Shown here: one piece after another, positions 41,207-51,400 of the stretch
Layout of the letters: each line of letters begins with the position of its first letter
How positions within the stretch are numbered: position 1 is the stretch's first letter
Source of the DNA: Paractinoplanes lichenicola
GTDB lineage: Bacteria > Actinomycetota > Actinomycetes > Mycobacteriales > Micromonosporaceae
Assembly: GCF_016785085.1 (NCBI RefSeq)
Contig: NZ_JAENHO010000002.1
Location: 558,001 to 622,000, forward strand
Direction of reading: 5' to 3'
DNA length: 64,000 bases
Made by a program: the position numbers and the translations under genes
The notes under the pieces: generated by a model
The model's input: only the letters and a program-made list of their open reading frames with translations
Databases searched by the model: none
Told to the model about the DNA's origin: nothing

Positions 41207-42589
41207 ATGTCCGTACCGCAGTACCGGAAGGCGGCGGCGTTCGCGCTCGCGGCCGGCCTGGGGTTCAGCCTGGTGGCGTGCTCGACCAAGAGCAGCGACG
41301 ACTCCGGGACCGACGCCAGTGGCAAGGTGACCATCACTGTCGACTGCCAGCCGGTCGGCGCGCAGAAGGAACTGCTCGCGAACTGGAACGCCGACGTCGC
41401 GGAGTTCGAGAAGCAGAACCCCGACATCTCGATCAAGAGCGTCAGCGTCGGCGAGCAGTGCAACAACCCGCCGGACTTCACCGCCCGCCTGGCCGGCGGC
41501 ACGATGACCGACGTCTTCTACGGCTACATGACCGACCTGCAGCAGGTGCTCGACTCCGGGCAGGCGGCCGACATCACGTCCGCGGTCAGCAAGGACACCA
41601 TCCCGACCTGGGACAGCGTCGACCCGGCGCTCAAGGAGGTCTTCACCGACGAGGGCAAGCTCTACGCGATCCCGGTGAAGAACTACTCGATGGGCCTGGT
41701 CTACAACAAGGCGCTCTTCAAGAAGGCGGGCCTGGACGCGGAGAACCCGCCCAAGACCTGGGCCGAGGTGCGCTCGGCGGCCAAGAAGATCGCCGGCCTG
41801 GGCGGCGGCGTGGCAGGCTTCTCGGAATACAGCGCGGGCAACACCGGCGGCTGGCACTTCACCGCCGAGATCTACTCGCAGGGCGGCAAGGTGCTCAGCG
41901 AGGACGGCAAGAAGGCCGCCTTCAACGACGCCGCCGGCAAGCAGGTGCTGCAGAACCTCAAGGACATGCGGTACGGCGACAACAGCATGGGCAGCCGCCA
42001 GCTGCTGCAGTGGGGCGACCTGCTGACCAATGCCGGCGCGGGCAAGGTCGGCATGTTCATCGGCGCGCCCGACGCCACCCAGGCCATCGTCAGCCAGTTC
42101 CAGGGCAAGTACGAGGACTGGGCGATGGGCCCGATGCCCGGCCAGGACGGCGCGGCCAAGGGCACGCTGGGCGGCGGCGAGGGCTACTTCTTCAAGAAGG
42201 GCCTGTCCGAGGCGCAGGTCAAGGCCGGTCTGAAGTGGATCGCCTACCAGAAGCTGACGCCGGGCAAGGGCCAGCTCGACTACGTGCGGGCCAAGCCGCA
42301 GAACTACCCGGTCGGCCTGCCCCAGCCGCTGCTGTTCAGCAACGGCAGCGAGGCCCAGAAGCAGGAGCTCGACCTGCGCAAGGCCAACGCGAACGTGGAC
42401 ACGGCCAACTTCAAGGTGTTCGAGGACAACCCGGTCGCGATCGTCGGGGAGCCGCGCAACGCCCAGGCCATCTACGCGGTGCTCGACTCGGCGATGTCGG
42501 GGGTGCTGACCAACCCCAACGCCAACATCGACTCACTGCTCAAGACGGCCGAGGAGAAGGTCAACCAGCTCCAGGCCGCCGGTAGCTGA
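41207..42589 (+). CDS. sugar ABC transporter substrate-binding lipoprotein
   Basis: 460 residues. Signal peptide with lipobox LVAC (Cys25 for lipidation) and a Ser/Asp-rich linker after it. Family-1 extracellular solute-binding protein: DVFYGYMTDLQQVLDSG, AIPVKNYSMGLVYNKALFKKAG and GGGEGYFFKKG fit carbohydrate binders of the CUT1 class. It captures an oligosaccharide outside the membrane for the two permeases downstream; with GH87 and GH13 enzymes in the same run, nigero- or malto-type alpha-glucosides are expected. An ATPase gene is missing here, so a shared MsiK-type ATPase elsewhere probably energises it. A hairpin follows the stop. Confidence 0.94.
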   Translation: MSVPQYRKAAAFALAAGLGFSLVACSTKSSDDSGTDASGKVTITVDCQPVGAQKELLANWNADVAEFEKQNPDISIKSVSVGEQCNNPPDFTARLAGGTMTDVFYGYMTDLQQVLDSGQAADITSAVSKDTIPTWDSVDPALKEVFTDEGKLYAIPVKNYSMGLVYNKALFKKAGLDAENPPKTWAEVRSAAKKIAGLGGGVAGFSEYSAGNTGGWHFTAEIYSQGGKVLSEDGKKAAFNDAAGKQVLQNLKDMRYGDNSMGSRQLLQWGDLLTNAGAGKVGMFIGAPDATQAIVSQFQGKYEDWAMGPMPGQDGAAKGTLGGGEGYFFKKGLSEAQVKAGLKWIAYQKLTPGKGQLDYVRAKPQNYPVGLPQPLLFSNGSEAQKQELDLRKANANVDTANFKVFEDNPVAIVGEPRNAQAIYAVLDSAMSGVLTNPNANIDSLLKTAEEKVNQLQAAGS

Positions 42590-42598
42590 TCAACGGGG

Positions 42599-42626
42599 GC
42601 GCGGGAGCCGGCGACGGCTCCCGCGC
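42599..42626 (+). ncRNA. intercistronic hairpin after the binding-protein gene
   Basis: Perfect 12-bp stem GCGCGGGAGCCG / CGGCTCCCGCGC with a 4-nt loop, 9 bp after the binding-protein stop and 18 bp before the first permease start. Such hairpins commonly stabilise the binding-protein mRNA segment or partly terminate, giving excess binding protein over permeases. Confidence 0.8.
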
Positions 42627-42644
42627 TGTCAGAAGGAGTTCGCT

Positions 42645-43586
42645 TTGGCGATCATGACCGCACCGGGCACCGCTACCAAGCCGGCGCCCGCCCCGCCGCG
42701 TACGGTCTCGAAAAAGGGCCGCAAGGTCAGGGACAACCTCACCGGCCACGCGTTCCTGCTCGGCGCGGTCTTCTGCTTCGCGCTGTTCATGTGGTTCCCG
42801 ATGATCCGCGGCATCGTGATGAGCTTCCAGCGCACCCGGCGCGGCGAGACCACCTGGGTCGGCTGGGACAACTACAGCCGGATCATCGCCGACCCCAGCT
42901 TCTGGACCGCTTGGAAGAACACGTTCCTGTTCACGGCGCTGGCCCTGGTCGTCGGGTACGTGCTGCCGTTCTTCGTGGCGATCCTGCTCAACGAGCTGCG
43001 GCACGCCAAGGGCTACCTGCGGATCCTGGTCTACCTGCCGGTGATGCTGCCCCCGGCCTCGGCGCTGTTCCTGTTCAAGTACTACGCGTACGACCCCAGC
43101 GAGGCCGGCCTGTTCAACGCGATCCTCAAGGCGCTGCACCTGCCCACGTCGGAGTGGATGCAGTCGCCGACTATGACGATCCCGGCCATGGTGATCGCGT
43201 CGACCTGGATGAACCTGGGCAGCGCGGTGCTGATCTATCTGGCGTCGCTGCAGAACATCCCGGGCGAGCTGTACGAGGCGGCCGAGCTGGACGGCGCGGG
43301 AGTGTGGCGGCGGATCTGGAACGTGACGATCCCGCAGACCCGGCTCATCCTCGCGCTGCTGGCCATGCTGCAGATCGTCGCCACCATGCAGCTGTTCATC
43401 GAGCCGCTGATCCTGGCCAACGGGGCCGGCACGCAGGACTCGGCGACCTCGGTGGCCTACCTGATCTATCAGCACGGCTTCTTCCAGAACGACCTCAACG
43501 GCGCGGCCGCCCTCGGCGTGATCATGCTCGTCGTGCTGGCCGCCTTCTCCGCCGTCTACGTGCGACTGACGACGAAACAGGACTAG
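42645..43586 (+). CDS. sugar ABC transporter permease (MalF-type)
   Basis: 313 residues, six membrane helices. Cytoplasmic EAA loop reads GELYEAAELDGAGVWRRIWNVTIPQ, where EAA---G---------I-x-LP contacts the ATPase. TTG 42645 is the start: AAGGAG lies 6 bp upstream, whereas ATG 42654 would be too far from it. A charged N-terminal tail (KPAPAPPRTVSKKGRK) precedes TM1. The second permease starts 4 bp after its stop. Part of a CUT1 transporter for oligosaccharides. Confidence 0.93.
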   Translation: MAIMTAPGTATKPAPAPPRTVSKKGRKVRDNLTGHAFLLGAVFCFALFMWFPMIRGIVMSFQRTRRGETTWVGWDNYSRIIADPSFWTAWKNTFLFTALALVVGYVLPFFVAILLNELRHAKGYLRILVYLPVMLPPASALFLFKYYAYDPSEAGLFNAILKALHLPTSEWMQSPTMTIPAMVIASTWMNLGSAVLIYLASLQNIPGELYEAAELDGAGVWRRIWNVTIPQTRLILALLAMLQIVATMQLFIEPLILANGAGTQDSATSVAYLIYQHGFFQNDLNGAAALGVIMLVVLAAFSAVYVRLTTKQD

Positions 43587-43590
43587 GACG

Positions 43591-44463
43591 ATGACCCGAA
43601 CCCTCATCTCGCAGGCGCAACTTCAGCGGGGCCGCGGCCGCTTCCTCTACTGGACCGTGCTCACCGTCGTGGTCGCGGGCTTCACCCTGGTCTTCCTCGG
43701 GCCGCTCTACTGGATGGTGACCGGCGCGCTCAAGACCGGCCAGGAGATCGCGCAGACGCCGCCCACGCTGTGGCCGCACGACCCGCAGCTGCAGAACTAC
43801 GCCGATGCGTGGAACAACTTGGACCTGGCCAAGCTGCTGTTCAACACGTTCTACTACGCGGCCGGCGCGGTCTTCTTCCAGCTGGTGTTCGACACCGCGG
43901 CCGCGTACGCGTTGTCGAAGCTGCGGCCCGTGCTGGGCAACGTGATCCTCGGGCTGATGCTGGCCACGCTGATGATCCCGGCCATGGTGCTGATCGTCCC
44001 GCAGTACGTGACGGCCATCGACCTGCCGTTCATTCACGTCAACCTGCTCGACTCGCCGTGGGCCATCTGGCTGCCGCTGGTCGCCAACGCGTTCAACATC
44101 TTTCTGCTCAAGCGGTTCTTCGACTCGATCCCGGAGGACCTGATCGCGGCGGCCCAGGTCGACGGCGCCTCGCCGCTGCGCACGCTGTGGTCGATCATCC
44201 TGCCGATGTCGCGGCCGATCCTCGGCGTGGTCTCGATCTTTGCGGTGACCGCCGTCTGGAAGGACTTCCTCTGGCCCAAGCTGGTCATGCCGTCGCCCGA
44301 GACCCGCACGCTCAGCGTGGGCATCTATGCCTTCTCCGGCGGGACGCCGATGAACGTCGTCATCGCCGCCTCGGTCATCGCCGCGATCCCGACGGTGATC
44401 ATCTTCCTGATCTTCCAGCGCAACATCATGTCGGGCCTGACAACCGGCAGCCTCAAAGGCTAA
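43591..44463 (+). CDS. sugar ABC transporter permease (MalG-type)
   Basis: 290 residues, six membrane helices. The EAA loop is EDLIAAAQVDGASPLRTLWSIILP. It forms the transmembrane heterodimer with the permease 4 bp upstream. The C-terminus GLTTGSLKG matches the MalG family, where the tail enters the ATPase or substrate site. A 70-bp gap leads to the alpha-glucosidase gene, with no terminator in it. Confidence 0.93.
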   Translation: MTRTLISQAQLQRGRGRFLYWTVLTVVVAGFTLVFLGPLYWMVTGALKTGQEIAQTPPTLWPHDPQLQNYADAWNNLDLAKLLFNTFYYAAGAVFFQLVFDTAAAYALSKLRPVLGNVILGLMLATLMIPAMVLIVPQYVTAIDLPFIHVNLLDSPWAIWLPLVANAFNIFLLKRFFDSIPEDLIAAAQVDGASPLRTLWSIILPMSRPILGVVSIFAVTAVWKDFLWPKLVMPSPETRTLSVGIYAFSGGTPMNVVIAASVIAAIPTVIIFLIFQRNIMSGLTTGSLKG

Positions 44464-44533
44464 GAAAACACATGATATCGGGCGAGCCTGTCAAGGTTCG
44501 TCGAGCCCAGCGTGCACAGAAAGCGGGTTTCCA

Positions 44534-46111
44534 GTGTCCGAAAACGACTCCCAGTGGTGGCGCGACGCGGTGATCTACCAGGTCTATCCGCGCAGCTACG
44601 CCGACGCGAACGGCGACGGCGTGGGCGACATCGCGGGCATCCGGGCCCGGCTGGGACACCTGCGCGACCTCGGCGTCGACGCGATCTGGATGAGCCCGTG
44701 GTATCCGTCGCCCATGGCCGACGCCGGCTACGACGTGGCCGACTTCCGCGACATCGACCCCGCCTTCGGCACGCTGGCCGAGGCCGAGGCGCTCGTCGAG
44801 GAGGCGCACGAGGCCGGCATCCGCATGATCGTCGACATCGTGCCCAACCACATCAGCAGCGAGCACCCGTGGTTCAAGGCGGCCCTGGCCAGCCCGGACG
44901 CCCCCGAGCGGGACTACTTCTGGTTCCGGCCGGGCCGCGGCGAGCACGGCGACGAGATGCCGACCGACTGGCGCGGGGAGTTCGGGGGCACGACCTGGAC
45001 CCGTACGGGGGACGGGTCTTGGTATTTGCATCTGTTCACGCCCGAGCAGCCCGACCTCAACTGGGACCACCCCGACGTGCGGGCCGAGTTCGAGAGCATT
45101 CTGCGGTTCTGGTTCGACCGGGGCGTCGACGGCATCCGGATCGACTCGGCCGCGCTGCTGCTCAAGGACCCGGAGCTGCCCGAGGTGCTCGACGACAACC
45201 CCCACCCGTTCCACGACCTCGACGGCGTGCACGAGGTCTACCGCTCGTGGCGGCGAGTTGCCGACTCGTACGGGGGTGACCGCGCGCTGATCGGCGAGGT
45301 GTGGATGCCCGAGGTCGAGCGGTTCGCCAACTACCTGCGGCCCGACGAGCTGCACGCGGCGTTCAACTTCGACTTCCTCGGCTGCGCCTGGGACCCGCGG
45401 CTGATGCGCGAATGCGTCGATCGCACGCTCGACGCGCACGCCGTCGTAGGAGCCCCGACGACCTGGGTGCTGTCCAACCACGACGTCACCCGGCACGTCA
45501 CCCGTTACGGCCGCGAGGACACCACCTTCAGCTTCGACAACAACCTCGACGGCACCCCGGTCGACCTCGAGCTGGGCACCCGCCGGGCCCGCGCGGCCGC
45601 CCTGCTCTCGCTGTCGCTGCCCGGCGCCACCTACATCTATCAGGGCGAGGAGCTCGGGCTCTGGGAGAACGAGAACATCCCGCCGGAGCAGTTCCAGGAC
45701 CCGATGTGGGGCCGCCGCGGGCACAGCCGCGACGGCTGCCGGGTGCCGCTGCCGTGGACCGGCGACGAGGCGCCGTTCGGCTTCACCACCGCCACCCCGT
45801 GGCTGCCCCAGCCGGCGGAGTGGAAGGACCGTACGGCCCAGGCGCAGACCGGCGACCCCAGCTCGATGCTCGAGCTCTACCGCTCGGCGATCGCGCTGCG
45901 GCGTACGGAATCCTTCGCCGACTTCTCCTGGCTCGAGCTCGGCCGCGACGTGCTCGCGTTCTGCCGCGGCCAGGCCTTCGCCTGCGTCGTCAACATGTCG
46001 GGCGCCCCCATCGCCCTGCCCGCCCACCAGTCCGTGCTGCTCGCCAGTGGCCCTCTCGACGGTGACCGCCTCCCCCCGGACACCGCCGTCTGGCTGCGCA
46101 TGACCTCGTAA
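44534..46111 (+). CDS. GH13 alpha-glucosidase
   Basis: 525 residues, intracellular (no signal peptide). (beta/alpha)8 GH13 motifs: DIVPNH (region I), GIRIDSA with the nucleophile Asp (II), IGEVW with the acid/base Glu (III), LSNHDV with the transition-state Asp (IV). It resembles GH13 subfamily 23/30-type alpha-glucosidases (oligo-1,6-glucosidase or AglA-like), which hydrolyse short alpha-glucosides imported by ABC systems. GTG 44534 is used although the upstream region has only a weak GCGGG. Next comes the first GH87-type gene after 36 bp. It probably hydrolyses imported nigerose-type or maltose-type oligosaccharides; the exact linkage is inferred. Confidence 0.94.
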   Translation: MSENDSQWWRDAVIYQVYPRSYADANGDGVGDIAGIRARLGHLRDLGVDAIWMSPWYPSPMADAGYDVADFRDIDPAFGTLAEAEALVEEAHEAGIRMIVDIVPNHISSEHPWFKAALASPDAPERDYFWFRPGRGEHGDEMPTDWRGEFGGTTWTRTGDGSWYLHLFTPEQPDLNWDHPDVRAEFESILRFWFDRGVDGIRIDSAALLLKDPELPEVLDDNPHPFHDLDGVHEVYRSWRRVADSYGGDRALIGEVWMPEVERFANYLRPDELHAAFNFDFLGCAWDPRLMRECVDRTLDAHAVVGAPTTWVLSNHDVTRHVTRYGREDTTFSFDNNLDGTPVDLELGTRRARAAALLSLSLPGATYIYQGEELGLWENENIPPEQFQDPMWGRRGHSRDGCRVPLPWTGDEAPFGFTTATPWLPQPAEWKDRTAQAQTGDPSSMLELYRSAIALRRTESFADFSWLELGRDVLAFCRGQAFACVVNMSGAPIALPAHQSVLLASGPLDGDRLPPDTAVWLRMTS

Positions 46112-46147
46112 CACCCCGGGGGCTGGCCACCTGAGAAAGGGATCCCC

Positions 46148-48433
46148 ATGGCCAACCGCAAATTACTGGTGTGCGTGCTCGCTGCCCTCACAGCGGGCGC
46201 CGCCATCGCCGTCAACGCACCGTCGGCGCAGGCCGCCGGTCTCTCCCCGTTCGACATCGCCGGCCGGGGCGCGACCGTGCCGTTCGTCGAGCTGGAGGCG
46301 GAGAAGGCCGCGCACAACGGCACCTCGACCGGCACCGACCGGACGTACGGGAAGTTGTCTTCGGAGGCGTCGGGCCGCGAGGCCGTGACCCTCGACGCGG
46401 CCGGCGAATACGTCGAGTTCACGCTGACCAAGCCGGCCAACGCGGTGACGTTCCGCTACAGCATCCCGGACAGCGCCAACGGTTCCGGCCGGGATGCCAC
46501 GATCGACCTCCGTACGGGCTCCGCGCTGATCAAATCGGTGCCGGTGACCTCGAAATACAGCTGGTACTACGGGTATTACCCGTTCACCAACAACCCGGGC
46601 GACCCGCTGCCGCACCACTTCTACGACGAGGCGCGGGCGCTGTTCGGCACGACCTATCAGGCCGGTACGAAGATTCGCCTGCAGGTGTCGTCGACCGCGC
46701 AATCGCCGTCCTTCACGATCGACCTGGCCGACTTCGAGCTCGTCCCCGACCCGATCGCCAAGCCGTCCGGGGCCATCGACGTGGTAGCCGACTACGGCGC
46801 CGACCCGAGCGGCGCGACCGACTCGACGGCGAAGTTCCAGGCCGCCGTCAACGCGGGGGCGTCGTCGGGCCGGGTCGTCTACGTGCCCCGCGGAAACTTC
46901 ACGCTTTACAGCCACGTGATCGTCGACCGGGTCACGCTGGCCGGGGCAGGACCCTGGTACAGCGTGCTCGGCGGGCGGCACCCGACCCAGCGCAACCTCG
47001 CGGCCGGCCTCTACGGCAAATACGTGGGGGAAGGCGGGCCGAGCCAGAACGTCGTCGTCCGCGATCTCGCTGTCATCGGTGACATCCGCGAACGGGTCGA
47101 CGAGCACCAGGTAAACGCGTTCGGCGGCGCGATGTCGAACTCGACGATCGACAACGTGTGGATGCAGCACACCAAGGTCGGCGCGTGGATGGACGGGCCG
47201 ATGGACCGGTTCACGATCAGGAACAGCCGGATCCTGGATCAGACCGCGGACGGCGTGAACTTCCACATCGGCGTCACCAACTCGACGGTCACCAACACCT
47301 TCGTACGCAACACCGGGGACGACGCGTTGGCGATGTGGGCCGAGAACGTGCCCAACGTCGGCAACTCGTTCACCCGCAACACGATCGTCGCCCCCATTCT
47401 GGCCAACCACCTGGTCTCGTACGGGGGCCGGGACATCGTGATGACCGACAACGTGGTCAGCGAATCGGTCAGCAACGGCGGCGGCATCCACGTGGGCAAC
47501 CGATACCCGGGTGTGAACGGGGCGACTGCAGTCGCGGGGACGTGGACGTTGGCTCGGAACACGCTCATTCGGGCCGGGAACTCCGATTACAATTGGAATT
47601 TTGGGATCGGGGCGCTGTGGTTCTGGGGTGATTCGGCGCCGATCACCGGGGCGACCATCAACGTCACCGATACCGACATCCTCGACAGCTCGTACGCGGG
47701 GATTCAGTGGATCGGGAATCAGACGAGCGGGCTCAATCTCAGCAACGTGAACATCGCGGGGGCGGGGACGTTCGCTTTGCAGGCCCAGGCTCCGGCGTCG
47801 GCTCGATTCACCAACGTACGGGCTTCGGGGATCGCGCAGCCGCAGACCGTTTACAACTGCGCGGGGGCAGGGCTGCAGATCGCCGACGGGGGTGGGAACT
47901 CCGGGTGGTCCACGGCCAACTCGTATTGCGGGCCTTGGCCGGCGCCGCAGTGGAACAACGGGTCGACCACTCCGCCGACAACGCCGCCTACCACTCCTCC
48001 CACCACTCCTCCCGCTGGAAATTTGGCGGCCGGACGCCCGGTGACTGCCACCTCCCAGGTCGACGTCTATGTGCCCGCCAATGCGACCGATGGCAACCCC
48101 AACTCGTACTGGGAAAGCAGTAATGGCTCTTTTCCCCAGTCGATCACCGTTGACCTAGGGGCTTCACGAACCGTCGGTCGTCTTGTCCTCAAACTGCCGC
48201 CGGCCGCGGCCTGGGCCACCCGGACCCAGACGCTGTCCGTTCTCGGCAGCACCGACGGAAGCTCCTTCACGACGCTCAAGTCCAGTTCCGGATACGTCTT
48301 CAATCCGGCGAGCGCCAACACCGCCACCGTCACCCTCCCCGCGTCGACCGCGCGCTATGTGCGGCTGACGTTCACCGGTAACACCGGCTGGCCCGCCGGT
48401 CAGCTCTCCGAGTTCGAGGTCCATTCCTCCTGA
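46148..48433 (+). CDS. secreted GH87-type alpha-1,3-glucanase with C-terminal discoidin CBM
   Basis: 761 residues. Signal peptide ends at PSAQAAG (~30). Residues ~32-205 form a CBM6/35-like beta-sandwich (VPFVELEAEKAAHNG, DEARALFGTTYQAG). A right-handed beta-helix of the GH87 mycodextranase/alpha-1,3-glucanase type covers ~210-610, with DGVNFH and NTGDDALAMW giving the three expected catalytic Asp residues. A TPP-repeat linker then leads to an F5/8-type (discoidin) CBM at ~630-761. It would cut alpha-1,3-glucan outside the cell, feeding the transporter. AAAGGGA lies 6 bp before ATG 46148. A second GH87 gene follows 58 bp downstream. Confidence 0.88.
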   Translation: MANRKLLVCVLAALTAGAAIAVNAPSAQAAGLSPFDIAGRGATVPFVELEAEKAAHNGTSTGTDRTYGKLSSEASGREAVTLDAAGEYVEFTLTKPANAVTFRYSIPDSANGSGRDATIDLRTGSALIKSVPVTSKYSWYYGYYPFTNNPGDPLPHHFYDEARALFGTTYQAGTKIRLQVSSTAQSPSFTIDLADFELVPDPIAKPSGAIDVVADYGADPSGATDSTAKFQAAVNAGASSGRVVYVPRGNFTLYSHVIVDRVTLAGAGPWYSVLGGRHPTQRNLAAGLYGKYVGEGGPSQNVVVRDLAVIGDIRERVDEHQVNAFGGAMSNSTIDNVWMQHTKVGAWMDGPMDRFTIRNSRILDQTADGVNFHIGVTNSTVTNTFVRNTGDDALAMWAENVPNVGNSFTRNTIVAPILANHLVSYGGRDIVMTDNVVSESVSNGGGIHVGNRYPGVNGATAVAGTWTLARNTLIRAGNSDYNWNFGIGALWFWGDSAPITGATINVTDTDILDSSYAGIQWIGNQTSGLNLSNVNIAGAGTFALQAQAPASARFTNVRASGIAQPQTVYNCAGAGLQIADGGGNSGWSTANSYCGPWPAPQWNNGSTTPPTTPPTTPPTTPPAGNLAAGRPVTATSQVDVYVPANATDGNPNSYWESSNGSFPQSITVDLGASRTVGRLVLKLPPAAAWATRTQTLSVLGSTDGSSFTTLKSSSGYVFNPASANTATVTLPASTARYVRLTFTGNTGWPAGQLSEFEVHSS

Positions 48434-48491
48434 GCCCGTCCCGCTCTGCCTCTCTCGAAACTCAATTTCTGAAAGAAGGGTGCGCTCCCGC

Positions 48492-51400
48492 ATGTCCAGA
48501 TTCAGATTCAGGCTCATAGCCGCAGCGGTCGCCGCGACCGTGGTCGCCGCTTTAGTGCACGCTCCGGCAGCGCTGGCCGCCGGTCCCAACCTGGCCGCCG
48601 GCAAGACCTTCAGCGCCAGCAGCTTCACCGACGTCTACCCGGCCGGCAACGCGGGTGACGGCAACGCCAACACGTACTGGGAAAGCAACAACAACGCGTT
48701 CCCGCAGTGGATCCAGGTCGACCTGGGCACCGCGCAGCAGGTCAACCAGGTCGTCCTCAAGCTGCCGCCGGCCACCGCCTGGGCCACCCGCACCCAGACG
48801 CTCAGCATCCAGGGCAGCACCGACGGCGGCTCGTTCGCGACGCTCAAGGCGAGCGCGGGCTACCAGTTCAACCCGGCCAGCGCCAACACCGTGACCATCG
48901 ACTTCACCGCGGCCAGTGCCCGATTCGTACGGGTGAACGTCACCGGGAACACGGGATGGCCCGCCGGGCAGCTCTCCGAGGTCGAGGTCTACGGCCCCGT
49001 CTCGGGTGGCGACACCCAGGCGCCCAGCGTGCCCGGCAACCTGGCCTTCACGCAGCCGGGCGGGGACCAGATCCGGCTCACCTGGTCGGGCTCGACCGAC
49101 AACGTGGGCGTCACCGGCTACGACGTGTTCGCCAACGGCGTGCTGCGCACCAGCGTCGCCGGCAACGTGCTGACGTACACGGACACCCAGCCCGCCTCGG
49201 CCACCGTCACCTATCAGGTGCGGGCCAAGGACGCCGCGGGCAACACGTCGGCGCTGAGCAACGCCGTGACCCGCAACGGCACCACGCAGCCGGGCAGCAA
49301 CCTGGCCCAGGGCAAGCCGATCGAGGCGTCGTCGACCGTCCACACGTTCGTGGCCACCAACGCGAACGACGGCAGCCTGACGACGTACTGGGAAGGTGGC
49401 TCCTATCCGGCCACGCTGACCGTCAAGCTGGGGGCCAACGCGTCCGTGTCGTCGGTCGTCGTGAAGCTCAACCCGGACAGCTCGTGGGGCGCACGGCAGC
49501 AGACGTTCTCGATCCTCGGGCGGGACCAGGGCGCGAGCGCCTACACGACGATCGCCGGCTCGAACACGTACAGCTTCAACCCGGCCTCGGGCAACACGGT
49601 GACCATTCCGGTCAGCGCGACCACCGCCGACGTACGGCTGTCGTTCACCGCCAACACCGGCGCGCCCAGCGGCCAGGTGGCCGAGCTGCAGGTCATCGGC
49701 ACCCCGGCCCCCAACCCGGACCTGACCGTCACCGCCACCTCGGCGTCGCCGGCGGCTCCGGTCGAGACGGACTCGATCACCCTCTCGGCGACCGTGCGCA
49801 ACGCCGGCGGGCTCGCTTCGCCCGCCTCCAACGTCAACTTCTATCTGGGTACGACGAAGGTCGGCACCGCCAATGTGGCCGCGCTCGCCGCGGGCGCCTC
49901 GGCCACCGTCTCGGCCAATATCGGCGCTCGCGACGCGGGTTCCTACTCCGTGATCGCGAAGGTCGACGAGGCCGGCACGGTCATCGAGTCCAACGAGGCC
50001 AACAACAGCTTCACCGGTTCGCTGACGGTCACCCCGGTCAGCAGCTCCGACCTGATCGCGTCGGCGGTCAGCTGGTCGCCGGGCAACCCGACGGCCGGCA
50101 ACACGGTCACGTTCTCGGTCACGCTGAAGAACCAGGGCTCGGCGGCGTCGGCCGGGGGCGCACACGGCGTCACGCTCACCGTGCTGAACGGCTCGTCGGT
50201 CGTACGGACCCTGACCGGCTCCTGGAGCGGCACGCTGGCCGCCGGCGCGTCGTCGCCGGCGATCAACCTGGGCACGTGGACGGCGGCCAACGGGCGCTAC
50301 ACCGTACGGACGGTGATTGCCAACGACGCCAACGAGCTGCCCGTGAAGCAGGCCAACAACACGAGCGAGAAGCCGTTCTTCGTCGGCCGCGGCGCGAACA
50401 TGCCGTACGACATGTACGAGGCCGAGGACGGCACGACCGGCGGCGGCGCGGCGATCGTCGGGCCCAACCGTACGGTCGGCGACCTCGCCGGTGAGGCCTC
50501 CGGGCGGCGCGCGGTCACGCTCAACCAGACCGGGGCGTACGTGCAGTGGACGACCCGGGCGGCGACCAACACGATCGTGGCGCGCTTCTCCATCCCGGAC
50601 GGCACCACCAGCTCGATCAACGTGTACGTCAACGGGGCTTTGAACAAGACATTGCCGCTCACCTCCAAGTACGCCTGGCTCTACGGCGACGAGGCCGCGC
50701 CGCAGAACTCGGGGTCCGGGCCGCGGCACATCTACGACGAGGCTTCTGCTCTTCTGACAGGCTCGTTCCCGGCGGGTTCGGTCATTAAATTGCAGAAGGA
50801 TTCTTCTAACGGCGGCAACATCGCGATCGACTTCATCAACACCGAACAGGTCGCACCTAAAGCCAACCCCGACAGTGCACGTTATGTCGTCCCGAGTGGC
50901 TTTGATCAGCAGTCGGTGCAGGCGGCCCTGGACGCCGCCCGGCAGGACACGTCGAAGCTCGGCGTCTACCTCCCGGCCGGTGACTACCAGACGTCGTCCA
51001 AGTTCCAGGTGTACGGCAAGTCGGTGCGCGTGGTCGGGGCCGGTCCCTGGTACACCCGGTTCTTCACGCCGTCGGCGCAGACCGAGACGGACGCCGGGTT
51101 CCGGGCCGACAGCACCGCCAACGGGTCGACGTTCGCCGACTTCGCGTTCTTCGGCAACTACACGATCCGCATCGACGGCCCCGGCAAGGTGTTCGACTTC
51201 GCCAACGTCAGCGGCATCACGATCGACAACATCTGGACCGAGCACGTGGTCTGCCTCTACTGGGGCGCCAACACCGACAACATGGTGATCAAGAACAGCC
51301 GGATCCGGAACACGTTCGCCGACGGCGTCAACATGACCAACGGCAGCACCGGCAACCTGGTCGACAACAACGACGCCCGGGCCACCGGCGACGACAGCTT

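Noticed and set aside
44464..44533. Possible small gene or terminator between permease and GH13 gene
   Set aside because: Only 70 bp, no open frame with a ribosome site and no inverted repeat with long arms.
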